Source of the DNA: Tissierellia bacterium
Lineage (GTDB): Bacteria; Bacillota; Clostridia; Tissierellales; Tissierellaceae
Assembly: GCA_028708575.1 (NCBI GenBank)
Contig: JAQVYQ010000007.1
Coordinates: forward strand, 1-49,729
Length of the DNA stretch: 49,729 bases
Direction of reading: 5' to 3'
Position 1 is the stretch's first letter, and each line of letters starts with the position of its first letter. Below the pieces are notes generated by a model, which was not told where the DNA came from, ran no database searches, and worked only from the letters and a program-made list of their open reading frames with translations. Positions 18,318-27,561 of the stretch are shown in pieces. A program made the translations under genes and the position numbers.

Positions 18318-18662
18318 TTGTTTTTTGCACTTATTGGAATATTAATAGGAGCTGTTATAGGATTTTTATTACCCTATACTTACAATAGCGCATATTCATT
18401 ATATGTATCGGTAGCAATATTAGCTTGCTTAGATTCAGTTTTTGGTGGCATAAGAGCAAATCTAGAAGATAATTTTAGTATAGAAATATTTTTATCTGGA
18501 TTTTTTGGGAATTCCATATTAGCTGCATTTTTAGCTTACATAGGCGATCAACTGGGGGTACCATTGTACTATGCTGCAATTATTACATTTGGTGGTCGAA
18601 TTTTTGACAACTTTGCCGCAATAAGGCGAATTTGGCTACGGAAAAGGAAATCCAATAAGTAA
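18318..18662 (+). CDS. sbp: Small basic protein Sbp (DUF1290)
   Basis: Integral membrane protein of 114 residues with three to four hydrophobic segments and a very basic C-terminus (IRRIWLRKRKSNK). It matches the small basic family that is nearly always found next to ylxX and ftsA/ftsZ in Firmicutes, with the pattern ACLDSVFGGIRANLE. No enzymatic role is known. The start is TTG 18318, immediately after the ylxX stop, so translation probably depends on the upstream gene. Confidence 0.88.
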   Translation: MFFALIGILIGAVIGFLLPYTYNSAYSLYVSVAILACLDSVFGGIRANLEDNFSIEIFLSGFFGNSILAAFLAYIGDQLGVPLYYAAIITFGGRIFDNFAAIRRIWLRKRKSNK

Positions 18663-18699
18663 TTATAGTTGTTATACAAATTGATGAGGGGGAGAATTA

Positions 18700-19794
18700 A
18701 TGTTTGATTTTGATATTGATGTAGTTCAATTCGCTAAAATTAAAGTTATAGGAGTTGGTGGCGGGGGAAATAATGCAGTAAATCGAATGATTGAATCTGG
18801 TGTAAGAGGAATTGATTTTGTTGCATTGAATACAGATAGACAAGCTTTATATGCTTCAAGGGCAGAGACGAAAGTTCAATTAGGGGAAAAACTTACAAAA
18901 GGACTAGGTGCAGGTGCTAATCCTGAGATTGGAAATAAAGCTGCAGAAGAAAATAGAAATGACATAATGGAGATAATGTCAGGGGCTGATATGGTTTTTA
19001 TTACAGCTGGAATGGGTGGTGGAACTGGTACTGGAGCTGCTCCAATTGTGGCTGAGATAGCAAAAGAATTAGGAATCCTTACAGTTGGTGTTGTTACAAA
19101 ACCATTTACTTTTGAGGGTAGAAAGAGACTTATTCAAGCTGAAAAAGGTGTTGAAGAATTAAAAAATAAAGTTGACACATTAGTTACTATTCCTAATGAT
19201 AGATTGTTACAAATTGCAGATAAAAAAACAACAATGTCTCAAGCTTTTTTAATGGCTGATGAAGTGTTACAGAGTGGTATTCAAGGCATTTCTGATTTAA
19301 TATCTGTACCAAACCTAATAAATTTGGATTTTGCTGATGTAAAAACAATAATGTCATGTAAAGGTATTGCTCATATGGGCGTAGGATTGGCTTCAGGGGA
19401 TAACAGAGCGACTGATGCTGCTAAGTTAGCTATTAAGAGTCCGTTATTGGAAACATCAATTGAAGGGGCTAAATCTGTTCTATTGAATATTACAGGTGGT
19501 TCAGATTTAGGCATATTTGAAGTAAATGAAGCAGCCGATTTAATTAGACAAGCAGTTGATCAAGATGCAAATATTATTTTCGGTGCTGGTATTGATGATA
19601 ATCTTGGTGATACAATTAAAATAACTGTTATTGCAACAGGATTTGAGAAAATCTCAGAAAATGATAAAACAAAGAATAAAAGGCAATATTCCAACAGCAG
19701 TCAATCAAAAGATGATTCTAGTGTAAACATAGACGAAGAAGATTATGAAGATTTAGATATACCAATATTTTTAAGAAGAAAAGATAAGAGATAA
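18700..19794 (+). CDS. ftsZ: Cell division protein FtsZ
   Basis: Tubulin-like GTPase that forms the cytokinetic ring. The 364-residue protein has [14 protein letters not shown], the tubulin signature GGGTGTG at 106-112, the T7-loop region [11 protein letters not shown] with catalytic aspartate, and GFEKI at the end of the core. A short acidic linker precedes the conserved C-terminal peptide [12 protein letters not shown], which binds FtsA, SepF and other anchors. GAGGGGGAG precedes the ATG. ftsA is missing from its usual place just upstream. A good terminator follows, closing the dcw part of the window. Confidence 0.99.
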   Translation: MFDFDIDVVQFAKIKVIGVGGGGNNAVNRMIESGVRGIDFVALNTDRQALYASRAETKVQLGEKLTKGLGAGANPEIGNKAAEENRNDIMEIMSGADMVFITAGMGGGTGTGAAPIVAEIAKELGILTVGVVTKPFTFEGRKRLIQAEKGVEELKNKVDTLVTIPNDRLLQIADKKTTMSQAFLMADEVLQSGIQGISDLISVPNLINLDFADVKTIMSCKGIAHMGVGLASGDNRATDAAKLAIKSPLLETSIEGAKSVLLNITGGSDLGIFEVNEAADLIRQAVDQDANIIFGAGIDDNLGDTIKITVIATGFEKISENDKTKNKRQYSNSSQSKDDSSVNIDEEDYEDLDIPIFLRRKDKR

Positions 19795-19804
19795 TTTAAT
19801 GTAG

Positions 19805-19840
19805 AAAAACGTATCTTAATGTAGAGATACGTTTTTTTTT
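19805..19840 (+). terminator. Intrinsic terminator of ftsZ
   Basis: AAAACGTATCT / AGATACGTTTT with an 8-base loop runs directly into a T-tract. It separates the dcw cluster from the spoIIGA operon. Confidence 0.92.
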
Positions 19841-19850
19841 ATTTTAATAA

Positions 19851-19884
19851 TCCGACATATTTTTCAAATGTATTAATCTATAAT
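19851..19884 (+). promoter_or_regulatory. Possible Spo0A-dependent spoIIG promoter with long spacer
   Basis: TATAAT at 19879-19884 lies 21 bases from CCGACA (19852-19857), a TTGACA-like -35. On the other strand the -35 overlaps TGTCGGA, one base from the remembered Spo0A box TGTCGAA. The Bacillus spoIIG promoter is also known for an over-long spacer and Spo0A boxes at the -35. Only one box is clear, so this is tentative. Confidence 0.4.
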
Positions 19885-19975
19885 AATGTTTAAAGAATTA
19901 AGTTATTTAAATATTTTACATCTATGAGCTTATTAAGATACAAACAGTTCATATTTGAAAAGGTAGGAGAAGTTT

Positions 19976-20905
19976 TTGTATATAGTTGTGGAATACCTAG
20001 TAATAGAAAACTTCATTATTAATTTTTTTATTTTTTACCTAACTAAACTATTGATTAAGTCTGATGTAAAAATAAAAAAAATTATTATTGGATCTTCTTT
20101 AGCATCATTTTACCCACTAGCTTTTTTTTCTACAAAGACAATTTTTTTAACTACTCCTTTATTTAAACTATTATTATCTATGCTATTCATTAGAATAATA
20201 TTTGATTATATAAACGTAAAAATATTTTTAAAGGAATTAATTGCATTTTATATTATTTCCTTTTTATTTGCTGGTGCAACTCTAGGAGTATTTTATTCAA
20301 CTAGTAGTATTGTTGATATATGGAGTATGAGAATAGATACTCTTAATGGATTTCCTGTAAAATACTTAATAATTGGAGTGTTAGCAAGTTTAGTAGGGGG
20401 TAAAGTAGTTTTTCAATTTTATCATCAAAAAATACTAAGAGATGATTTCATTGCTTTAGTTTCCATAACATTTAAAAAACAAAATGTAAAATTAAAAGCG
20501 CTATTGGATACTGGGAATTCATTAGTAGTACCATTTACTAATAAAAAAGTTATAGTCGTTGAATATGAAAAACTAAAATCACTATTACCTCCTTTGATGA
20601 AGGAATTAATAAATGCAAATGAAGAAAGCAATTTTAAACTAGTAGAAGAATTATTAAAGAACTTACATCTAGAAATAAGGTTAACAATGATTCCCTTTAA
20701 TTCTATAGGGAAAAGTGGAATAATATTTGGTTTTACTCCTGATCAAGTTGCAATAAATTACAGGGGCAATGAGTATATTAAAGAGGATATCATCATAGGA
20801 ATATTTGCAGGTTCTCTTGAAAAAGAAATGGGATATAGCGGGTTAATGCATTATGAATTAATTAATGGGGGAGTCGAAAATGAATACTTTGAAATACAAA
20901 ATTAA
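19976..20905 (+). CDS. spoIIGA: Pro-sigma E processing aspartic peptidase SpoIIGA
   Basis: Membrane protease of 309 residues that cleaves pro-sigma E in the mother cell once sigma F acts in the forespore. The N-terminal half is five hydrophobic segments (from about residue 5 to 145). The C-terminal half is a pepsin/retropepsin-like domain with the catalytic DTGN at 178-181 and a typical [10 protein letters not shown] segment. The start TTG 19976 follows AGGAGAAG; no ATG is near. The end overlaps the start of sigE by 26 bases, so enzyme and substrate are translationally coupled, as in the family generally. Confidence 0.95.
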   Translation: MYIVVEYLVIENFIINFFIFYLTKLLIKSDVKIKKIIIGSSLASFYPLAFFSTKTIFLTTPLFKLLLSMLFIRIIFDYINVKIFLKELIAFYIISFLFAGATLGVFYSTSSIVDIWSMRIDTLNGFPVKYLIIGVLASLVGGKVVFQFYHQKILRDDFIALVSITFKKQNVKLKALLDTGNSLVVPFTNKKVIVVEYEKLKSLLPPLMKELINANEESNFKLVEELLKNLHLEIRLTMIPFNSIGKSGIIFGFTPDQVAINYRGNEYIKEDIIIGIFAGSLEKEMGYSGLMHYELINGGVENEYFEIQN

Positions 20906-21593
20906 ACTCGTAATATATAAGTTTTTAAAAAAGTTAAATTTGCTTGAAAGAATAGATTATATAGGTACTGGAGAATCCTTACCCCCTCCATTAAATCCTG
21001 AAGAGGAATTATATTATTTAAATAATTTAAAAAAAGATGAATCTATTAAAGGAATATTAATAGAGAGAAATCTAAGACTGGTAGTGTACATTGCTAGGAA
21101 ATTTGATAATACTAAAGTGTCAATAGAAGATTTGATTTCAATTGGGACTATAGGACTTATAAAAGCAGTTAATACATTTGATCCTGATAAAAAAATAAAA
21201 CTAGCAACTTATGCTTCAAAATGTATTGAAAATGAAATATTAATGTATTTAAGAAAAAATAGCAAGCTTAAAAATGAGATTTCCTTTGATGAGCCGCTAA
21301 ATACAGATTGGGATGGTAATGAGTTATTGCTTTCGGATATATTAGGGACAGAAGGAGATATAGTTTCCAAGAATTTAGAAGAACAAGTTGATAAAACATT
21401 ATTATCAGAGGCAATTGAGAAATTGTCTATGAGAGAAAGGACTATTGTAGAATTAAGGTATGGATTGTCAAATGGATTAGAAAAGACACAAAAAGAAGTT
21501 GCAGATATATTAGGTATATCTCAATCATATATATCTAGATTAGAAAAAAGAATAATTAAAAGATTACGTAAGGAAATGGGCAGACTATTATGA
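20880..21593 (+). CDS. sigE: RNA polymerase sporulation sigma factor E (pro-form)
   Basis: Early mother-cell sigma factor of 237 residues. The N-terminal amphipathic pro-sequence of about 26 residues ([20 protein letters not shown]) precedes [12 protein letters not shown], the junction that SpoIIGA cuts. Region 2 has [15 protein letters not shown] and [20 protein letters not shown]. Region 4 has [11 protein letters not shown] and the helix-turn-helix [23 protein letters not shown] use ATG 20880, because GGGGGAG eight bases upstream is its ribosome site; the track's 20865 start would include it. Overlaps spoIIGA and ends just before a terminator. It should drive the promoter seen at 34622-34650. 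Confidence 0.97.
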   Translation: MNTLKYKIKLVIYKFLKKLNLLERIDYIGTGESLPPPLNPEEELYYLNNLKKDESIKGILIERNLRLVVYIARKFDNTKVSIEDLISIGTIGLIKAVNTFDPDKKIKLATYASKCIENEILMYLRKNSKLKNEISFDEPLNTDWDGNELLLSDILGTEGDIVSKNLEEQVDKTLLSEAIEKLSMRERTIVELRYGLSNGLEKTQKEVADILGISQSYISRLEKRIIKRLRKEMGRLL

Positions 21594-21594
21594 C

Positions 21595-21630
21595 AAAGAG
21601 ATATTATCACCCGATAATATCTCTTTTATT
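21595..21630 (+). terminator. Terminator between sigE and sigG
   Basis: The 14-base stem AAAGAGATATTATC / GATAATATCTCTTT has an ACCC loop and is followed by TTATTAT. It should limit read-through from the spoIIG operon into sigG. Confidence 0.8.
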
Positions 21631-21661
21631 ATAAAAATTAAAATTGGACAAATAGTCTTAA

Positions 21662-21690
21662 GTATAAAAATACATATGAAGGAAATAATT
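21662..21690 (+). promoter_or_regulatory. Sigma F-like promoter of sigG
   Basis: GTATA at 21662-21666 matches the sigma F -35 GYATA. GGAAATAATT at 21681-21690 matches the remembered -10 GGNNANANTW at every defined position. The spacer is 14 bases, against about 15 in the family. Bacillus sigG (spoIIIG) is sigma F-dependent. The -10 lies inside the track's longer ORF, so the true start must be downstream. Confidence 0.6.
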
Positions 21691-21729
21691 TTAAATGAAA
21701 GGGGAAGTTTATATGAAAGGATGAATATC

Positions 21730-22503
21730 ATGCATGTGTCCAAAGTTGAGATTTGTGGAGTCAACACAGCTAAATTACCAGTTCTTACCCATGAGGAAAT
21801 GCAACAATTATTTGTTAAAATAAAAGCAGGAGATATGGTAGCTAGAGAGAAGTTTATTAAAGGCAATTTAAGATTAGTCTTGAGTATTATTCAGAGATTC
21901 AATAGAAGAGGGGAACCAGTAGACGATTTATTTCAGGTTGGATGTATTGGACTAATTAAAGCTATTGATAATTTTGATTTGAGCCATAATGTCAAATTCT
22001 CAACATATGCTGTCCCAATGATAATTGGAGAGATTAGAAGATATTTAAGGGATAATAATGCAATAAGAGTAAGTAGATCTTTACGAGATACTGCATATAA
22101 GGCTTTACAAGCGCGTGATTCTTATGTTCACAAGTATTCAAAAGAACCAACTGTTACTGAAATCGCAAAGATATTGAATCTACCAAAAGAAGATGTAGTA
22201 TTTGCTTTAGAGGCTATACAAGAACCTATATCATTATTTGAACCGATTTACCACGATAGTGGAGATGCAATTTATGTAGTTGATCAAGTAAAAGATGATA
22301 AAGCAGATGATGAAGTATGGCTTAGGGATATAAGTCTAAAAGAGGCTATGGGAAAACTAAATAATCGAGAAAAGGAAATTTTGAATTTAAGATTTTTTGA
22401 AGGCAAGACTCAAATGGAAGTAGCAAATGAAATAGGAATATCACAAGCTCAAGTTTCTCGGCTTGAAAAAAATGCTTTAAGGCAAATGAGAAAACATGTT
22501 TAA
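21730..22503 (+). CDS. sigG: RNA polymerase sporulation sigma factor G
   Basis: Late forespore sigma factor, 257 residues with this start (Bacillus has 260). The N-terminus KVEICGVNTAKLPVL is diagnostic of sigma G. Region 2 has GNLRLVLSIIQRFNRRGE and DDLFQVGCIGLIKAIDNFDLSHNVKFSTYAVPMIIGEIRR. Region 4 has KTQMEVANEIGISQAQVSRLEKNALRQM. ATG 21730 gives MHVSKVEIC, aligning exactly with MSRNKVEIC of Bacillus; ATG 21721 is the alternative and the track's 21676 is too far upstream, overlapping the promoter. There is no pro-sequence, as expected. It follows sigE as in Bacillus. Confidence 0.97.
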   Translation: MHVSKVEICGVNTAKLPVLTHEEMQQLFVKIKAGDMVAREKFIKGNLRLVLSIIQRFNRRGEPVDDLFQVGCIGLIKAIDNFDLSHNVKFSTYAVPMIIGEIRRYLRDNNAIRVSRSLRDTAYKALQARDSYVHKYSKEPTVTEIAKILNLPKEDVVFALEAIQEPISLFEPIYHDSGDAIYVVDQVKDDKADDEVWLRDISLKEAMGKLNNREKEILNLRFFEGKTQMEVANEIGISQAQVSRLEKNALRQMRKHV

Positions 22504-22587
22504 TATATCTTCACTTTAAATTAATGTAATAATTATGGATATAAAACTATATATCTATAGTAATAAATACATTAAAGAGGTGAGAGT

Positions 22588-22827
22588 ATGTTAAAATTAT
22601 CAGATATGCAAGAAAAGGAAGTTATAAACGTTCTCAATGGAGAAAGATTAGGATATATATATGATTTTGAGATAGACTTAGACAAGGGTACAATAGTTGG
22701 TATGATATTACCTAGTGAAAATAAGGTTGTAAGTTTTTTCTCAAAATCTACAGATATATTCATTGGGTGGAGCAATATAATAAAAATAGGTACTGATATA
22801 ATACTTGTAAACTTACAAAATGAATAG
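22588..22827 (+). CDS. YlmC/YmxH-family sporulation protein (PRC-barrel)
   Basis: Small 79-residue protein formed essentially of one PRC-barrel domain: LKLSDMQEKEVINVLNGERLG is the typical opening, followed by short beta strands ending with WSNIIKIGTDIILVN. PRC-barrels usually mediate protein contacts; the YlmC/YmxH family is annotated as sporulation-related, but its partner is not known. AGAGGTGAG precedes the ATG. It follows sigG by 84 bases without a clear terminator, so it could be co-transcribed in the forespore. Confidence 0.85.
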   Translation: MLKLSDMQEKEVINVLNGERLGYIYDFEIDLDKGTIVGMILPSENKVVSFFSKSTDIFIGWSNIIKIGTDIILVNLQNE

Positions 22828-22904
22828 TTATTAATATGTAATCTTAATAATCCTTCCATAGACTATCCTTTTATACTATAATAAAATTAATTAGATTTTT
22901 GTTA

Positions 22905-22913
22905 TGTTATAAT
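22905..22913 (+). promoter_or_regulatory. Extended -10 promoter element upstream of nrdR
   Basis: TGTTATAAT combines a TGN extension with a perfect -10, about 60 bases before the nrdR start. No good -35 is visible, which is normal for extended -10 promoters. Confidence 0.5.
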
Positions 22914-22972
22914 TACTGAGAAGTATTTACCGGTATTTGATTGAAATGGTTGTACTATAGGAGGGAAAATAG

Positions 22973-23434
22973 ATGAAATGTCCATATTGTGAACATCTTG
23001 ATTCTAAGGTAATAGACTCAAGACCAACTGATGAGGGACAAGCTATAAGAAGAAGAAGGGAATGCATTGAATGTGGTAAGAGATTTACTACATATGAGAG
23101 AATTGAAGAAATCCCCAAAATAGTCGTAAAAAGAGATGGCAATAGAGAGGTATATAATAGAAACAAGTTATTTAATGGAATTCTGAAATCATGTGAGAAA
23201 AGGCCAATTTCCATAAGCACTATAGAGAAGATAGTAGACGAAATCGAAAAGACTTTATACAATTCTATGGAAAAAGAAATAACATCTGTAGAAATTGGTG
23301 AAATGGTTATGAATAAGTTGAAGGACATAGACGAAGTTGCATATGTTAGATTTGCATCAGTTTATAGAAGATTTAAAGATTCAAATTCATTTATGGAAGA
23401 ACTTAAGAAAATTTTGGACGAAAACAACAATTAG
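22973..23434 (+). CDS. nrdR: Transcriptional repressor NrdR
   Basis: Nucleotide-sensing repressor of ribonucleotide reductase genes, 153 residues. The N-terminal zinc ribbon is built from [18 protein letters not shown] and the second pair [14 protein letters not shown]. The ATP-cone domain follows (about 48-138), starting [16 protein letters not shown] and ending with [22 protein letters not shown] is six bases before the ATG. No nrd structural gene is in the window, so it acts elsewhere. Confidence 0.98.
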   Translation: MKCPYCEHLDSKVIDSRPTDEGQAIRRRRECIECGKRFTTYERIEEIPKIVVKRDGNREVYNRNKLFNGILKSCEKRPISISTIEKIVDEIEKTLYNSMEKEITSVEIGEMVMNKLKDIDEVAYVRFASVYRRFKDSNSFMEELKKILDENNN

Positions 23435-23490
23435 CAGTCATTTTATTAGATTGGAATTTTGATATATTATTAAAAGGATGGTGTTGGATA

Positions 23491-24552
23491 TTGACTTATC
23501 CTAGAGTTTTAATTGATAAAAAAAAGGTAGTGCATAATGTAAAGACTATTGTAAATATGGCAAATGAACAGGGAATCCAAATAGCTGGAGTTACAAAAGG
23601 ATTTTGTGCTTATGAAAAAATTGTAAGCGCTTTTGTAGAAGGTGGAGTAAAATATTTAGTTGATTCACGAATGGAAAATCTAAAGAAAATACAGAAATTT
23701 AATATACCAAAAATTCTTTCTAGATTGCCAATGATATCAGAAGTTAATGATGTTATAAAATATGCAGATATTTCGTTAAATTCTGAAATAGATACTATTA
23801 AAGCTTTATCGGAAGCTGCTTTAAAGTTTAATAAGACTCACAAGATAATAATAATGGTTGATTTAGGCGATTTACGAGAAGGTTATTTTGTAGAAGAAGA
23901 TGTTTATGATGCAATTGAAGAAATAATAAAACTTGATGGAATTGAAATAGCTGGAATAGGTGCTAACTTTACTTGTTATGGTGGACTTATTCCAACTGAA
24001 GAGTTATTAAATAAATTAGTTACAATAAGTAAAAAGGTTGAGCAGAACTTTGGAATTAAAGTAGATATAATATCAGGTGGGAATTCCAGCTCATTATATT
24101 TATTACAGGACAAGAAATTAGAAGGCATTAACAACTTACGTTTGGGAGAATCTTTAATATGTGGCAGAGAAGCGGCATTCGAAAAACAGATGCCAAATAC
24201 TTATAGTGATGCATTTAAATTAGAAGTTGAGATAATTGAGATTAAGGACAAGCCTTCTGTACCAGTTGGAAATATTGGGCTTGATGCTTTTGGTAATGTT
24301 CCTACTTTCGTAGATAGAGGAATAAGAAGAAAAATTCTTTGTGCAATAGGTAAACAAGACATTGATTTTGATACAATTTATCCATTAGACAAAGATTTAA
24401 TAATTTTAGGTGGTAGTTCTGATCATTTGATATTAGATGGAAGTGATAGCAAAATTGATTACAAAGTAGGAGATATAATAAAATTTGATATGTATTATGT
24501 AAGTATATTAAGAGCTATGACATCTGAATATGTAGAAAAAATAATCCTTTAA
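23491..24552 (+). CDS. orr: PLP-dependent alanine/ornithine racemase family enzyme (Orr-like)
   Basis: Fold-type III PLP enzyme of 353 residues with an N-terminal alanine-racemase-like barrel and a short C-terminal beta domain. The PLP-lysine region is IAGVTKGFCAYEKI. It also has VDLGDLREGYF and IISGGNSSSLYLL, which bind the cofactor phosphate. The pattern matches the family of ornithine racemase from amino-acid-fermenting clostridia; substrate (ornithine, alanine, lysine or another) cannot be fixed from sequence. TTG 23491 is the only reasonable start, after AAGGATGG. It stands alone, without the ornithine aminomutase genes that accompany orr in known fermentation clusters, so a different role, for example D-amino acids for wall or spores, is possible. 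Confidence 0.82.
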   Translation: MTYPRVLIDKKKVVHNVKTIVNMANEQGIQIAGVTKGFCAYEKIVSAFVEGGVKYLVDSRMENLKKIQKFNIPKILSRLPMISEVNDVIKYADISLNSEIDTIKALSEAALKFNKTHKIIIMVDLGDLREGYFVEEDVYDAIEEIIKLDGIEIAGIGANFTCYGGLIPTEELLNKLVTISKKVEQNFGIKVDIISGGNSSSLYLLQDKKLEGINNLRLGESLICGREAAFEKQMPNTYSDAFKLEVEIIEIKDKPSVPVGNIGLDAFGNVPTFVDRGIRRKILCAIGKQDIDFDTIYPLDKDLIILGGSSDHLILDGSDSKIDYKVGDIIKFDMYYVSILRAMTSEYVEKIIL

Positions 24553-24602
24553 ATATGATATAATTAATACACATAAGACATAAGAAAAATGTAGGTGATG
24601 AT

Positions 24603-25928
24603 ATGGATTTATTTACGATGTCAATGGAAGAAAAATTAAAAAGAAATGCGCCTTTAGCAGATAGAATAAGGCCTCAAAAGCTTGATGAATTTGTTGGGCA
24701 AAAACATTTATTGGGTGAAGGTAAGTTTTTAAATAGATCTATTAAAGCAGATCGTATAACATCTATGATTTTTTACGGTCCTCCTGGAACAGGGAAGACT
24801 ACATTGGCAATGATTATCGCTAATAGTACGAATATGAGATTTGAAAAGCTTTCTGCGGTTAGTTCTGGAGTAAAAGACATAAGAGGAGTAATTGAAAGGG
24901 CTGAAGAATCTTTAAAACTATATAATAAAAGAACTATACTTTTCATAGATGAAATTCATAGATTTAATAAATCTCAACAGGATGCCTTACTGCCATTTGT
25001 GGAACGTGGAATTATTATACTTATAGGTGCCACAACAGAAAACCCATACTTTGAGGTAAATAAAGCACTTCTATCAAGGGCTATGGTTTTAGTACTTGAG
25101 TCATTAAAAAATGATGACTTAGTTGAATTAGTAAATAGAGCCTTAAAGGATAAAGAACGGGGACTTGGAAAATATAGTGTCAAGCTTGACCATGAAGCAC
25201 TAGATTATTTGATTACAGTATCAGAAGGAGATGGAAGAATTTTACTGAACTCTTTGGAGATAGGGGTGTTATCTACTCCAGAAGATACGGATGGAATAGT
25301 AGAGCTAAATTTGGATAAAATAAAAGAATCTATACAGATAAAAGCTGCTAAATATGATAAAGGTGGAGATGAACATTATGATACAATTTCAGCTTTTATT
25401 AAAAGTATGAGGGGTTCTGATCCAGATGCTGCAGTATACTGGTTAGCTAAAATGATAAACGCAGGAGAGGATCCGAAATTTATTGCTAGAAGAATAATTA
25501 TTGCAGCGTCTGAGGACGTAGGAAATGCAGATCCTAATGCTATTCAAGTTGCAGTAGCCGCCTTTAATGCTGTAAATGTAATAGGGATGCCAGAAGCTAG
25601 GATACCATTAGCTCAAGCTGCTATTTATGTTGCTACTGCACCAAAGAGCAACAAATCCTATATGGCAATAAATAAAGCTATGGATGATGTTAAAAATAAT
25701 AAAATAGGTATGATTCCTAAATACTTAAGAGTTTCAGGTTATGCTGGTGCAGAAAAATTAGGCAATGGCATAGGGTATAAATATCCACATGATTATAAAG
25801 GAAGCTTTGTAAAGCAAGATTATCTTCCTGATGAATTAAAGAATATTAAATATTATGAGCCTACTGAAAATGGTTACGAAAAGGTAATAAAAGAAAGAAT
25901 AGGCAAATTAATTGACAAAGATAATTAA
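24603..25928 (+). CDS. rarA: Replication-associated recombination protein A (AAA+ ATPase)
   Basis: AAA+ ATPase of 441 residues related to clamp loaders and eukaryotic WRNIP1, acting at stalled replication forks. It begins with PLADRIRPQKLDEFVGQKHLL, has Walker A GPPGTGKTT near residue 60, Walker B LFIDEIHRFNKSQQDALLP, and sensor 1 GATTENPYFEVN. The C-terminal tetramerisation part has SAFIKSMRGSDPDAAVYWLA and SEDVGNADP, fully typical of RarA/MgsA. Its 3' end contains the -35 of the asnS promoter. Confidence 0.97.
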   Translation: MDLFTMSMEEKLKRNAPLADRIRPQKLDEFVGQKHLLGEGKFLNRSIKADRITSMIFYGPPGTGKTTLAMIIANSTNMRFEKLSAVSSGVKDIRGVIERAEESLKLYNKRTILFIDEIHRFNKSQQDALLPFVERGIIILIGATTENPYFEVNKALLSRAMVLVLESLKNDDLVELVNRALKDKERGLGKYSVKLDHEALDYLITVSEGDGRILLNSLEIGVLSTPEDTDGIVELNLDKIKESIQIKAAKYDKGGDEHYDTISAFIKSMRGSDPDAAVYWLAKMINAGEDPKFIARRIIIAASEDVGNADPNAIQVAVAAFNAVNVIGMPEARIPLAQAAIYVATAPKSNKSYMAINKAMDDVKNNKIGMIPKYLRVSGYAGAEKLGNGIGYKYPHDYKGSFVKQDYLPDELKNIKYYEPTENGYEKVIKERIGKLIDKDN

Positions 25929-25940
25929 AGTATTTATAAT
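25912..25940 (+). promoter_or_regulatory. Sigma A promoter of asnS-leuS
   Basis: TTGACA (25912-25917), a 17-base spacer and TATAAT (25935-25940) make a perfect consensus promoter. The -35 lies within the last codons of rarA and the transcript would start near 25947. Confidence 0.92.
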
Positions 25941-25945
25941 GAACT

Positions 25946-26117
25946 TAAGTTCATAGTAGCTTTATGATGGAATTGTTAGGCAATTCATTTGCTGCAGAAA
26001 TGGTACAAACGATGATAGGAACAGTAATGACAATAACTAGTTAAAGGTAATAGTGGCAAAGTTGAGTGGTGACGCGGAATATACCTTTCGTCCTTGTTCA
26101 GGATGGAAGGTTTTTTG
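25946..26117 (+). promoter_or_regulatory. T-box riboswitch with transcription terminator
   Basis: Senses uncharged tRNA and lets transcription continue into asnS-leuS. The antiterminator element GAGTGGTGACGCGG (26064-26077) matches the T-box layout, with the TGGT bulge that binds the tRNA NCCA end. The competing terminator ACCTTTCGTCCT / AGGATGGAAGGT plus T6 is at 26083-26117. In the short Stem I I can pair TCAT with ATGA, leaving AGTAG (25955-25959, S-turn like) opposite AACAGTA. The triplet AAC at 26020-26022 is then the specifier, an asparagine codon. A GCTGCAG apical loop closed by CATTT/AAATG is at 25986-26002. The leader is short, and the T-box sequence differs from the usual TGGNACC. 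Confidence 0.85.
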
Positions 26118-26146
26118 TATATTGATTAATACAAGGAGGGATATTA

Positions 26147-27535
26147 ATGAAACTAAATATTAGAGATATCTTTAAGAGTAGTGAAGAATATCTGAATAGT
26201 CAAGTTAATGTTGAAGGCTGGATTAGAACTTCTAGGTCTTCTAAAACATTTGGTTTTATAGAACTAAACGATGGTACTTTTTTTAATAATCTGCAGATAG
26301 TGTACGATAATGAATTAAGTAATTTTAACCAAATAGAGAAATTACCTATAAGCTCTGCTATTAGCATAAAAGGTATCTTAGTACCTACCCCACTAGCAAA
26401 GCAACCTTTTGAGATCAAGGCCACAGAAATATTAGTTGAAGGCTTGTCTACTCAAGACTACCCATTACAAAAGAAAAGACATACAATGGAGTATCTTAGG
26501 ACCATTGCACATTTAAGACCTAGAACTAATACATATAGTGCTGTATTTAGAGTGCGTTCATTAACATCTTACGCAATTCATAAGTTTTTCAATGAAAGAG
26601 GCTTCGTATACATACACACTCCAATAATCACATCTAGCGATGCAGAAGGTGCAGGAGAAATGTTTAAAGTAACAACACTAGATTTGGACAATCTTCCAAG
26701 AACAGAGGAAGGCAAAATTGATTACTCAGAGGATTTTTTTTCGAAGAATACTAACTTAACAGTAAGTGGTCAACTGGAAGCTGAAGCTTATGCATTAGCA
26801 TTTAAGAATGTATATACATTTGGGCCAACATTTAGAGCAGAAAACTCAAATACGGCTAGACATGCAGCAGAGTTTTGGATGATTGAGCCTGAAATAGCAT
26901 TTGCAGATTTAAACGATAATATGCGTCTTGCAGAGGATATGATGAAGTATATCATTTCTTATGTTATGGAAAACGCTAAGGAAGAAATGGAATTTTTCAA
27001 TAAATTTATTGACAAGGGACTTATTGAAAGACTAGATAATGTAAAGAATTCTGATTTTGGAGTAATAACATACACTGAAGCAATCGATCTTCTTATGGCT
27101 TCAAAGGAGGATTTCCAATATAAAGTAGAATGGGGAATAGATTTACAAACTGAGCATGAAAGATATATAACAGAAAAAGTATTTAAGAAACCTGTCTTTG
27201 TTATAAACTATCCTAAAGAGATCAAAGCGTTTTATATGAGATTAAACGATGATAATAAAACAGTAGCAGCAATGGATTTGCTTGTTCCAGGAATAGGAGA
27301 AATCATTGGTGGCAGTCAAAGAGAAGAAAGATTTGATATATTGGAACAAAGAATAATTGATAATGGAATGGATCCAGAGGAATACTGGTGGTATTTAGAG
27401 TTAAGGAAATATGGTGGAACAAAACATGCAGGTTATGGATTAGGATTTGAAAGAGCAATAATGTATTTAACTGGAATAACAAATATTAGAGACGTTATTC
27501 CATTCCCAAGAACTGTAAATTCTGCTGAATTCTAA
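26147..27535 (+). CDS. asnS: Asparaginyl-tRNA synthetase
   Basis: Class IIb aminoacyl-tRNA synthetase of 462 residues that charges tRNA-Asn. The N-terminal OB-fold anticodon-binding domain (about 15-100) has [23 protein letters not shown]. The catalytic core has motif 2 around [26 protein letters not shown] and motif 3 [16 protein letters not shown]. The insert between is longer than in AspRS, typical of AsnRS. AGGAGGG precedes the ATG. Expression is controlled by the T-box upstream, and leuS follows 26 bases later. Confidence 0.97.
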   Translation: MKLNIRDIFKSSEEYLNSQVNVEGWIRTSRSSKTFGFIELNDGTFFNNLQIVYDNELSNFNQIEKLPISSAISIKGILVPTPLAKQPFEIKATEILVEGLSTQDYPLQKKRHTMEYLRTIAHLRPRTNTYSAVFRVRSLTSYAIHKFFNERGFVYIHTPIITSSDAEGAGEMFKVTTLDLDNLPRTEEGKIDYSEDFFSKNTNLTVSGQLEAEAYALAFKNVYTFGPTFRAENSNTARHAAEFWMIEPEIAFADLNDNMRLAEDMMKYIISYVMENAKEEMEFFNKFIDKGLIERLDNVKNSDFGVITYTEAIDLLMASKEDFQYKVEWGIDLQTEHERYITEKVFKKPVFVINYPKEIKAFYMRLNDDNKTVAAMDLLVPGIGEIIGGSQREERFDILEQRIIDNGMDPEEYWWYLELRKYGGTKHAGYGLGFERAIMYLTGITNIRDVIPFPRTVNSAEF

Positions 27536-27561
27536 TCTATGGGATATCTAGGAGGGAAAAA

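Noticed and set aside
21713-21724. Three-codon upstream ORF (ATG AAA GGA TGA) before sigG
   Set aside because: Could be chance in AT-rich leader; no evidence that it is translated or regulatory.
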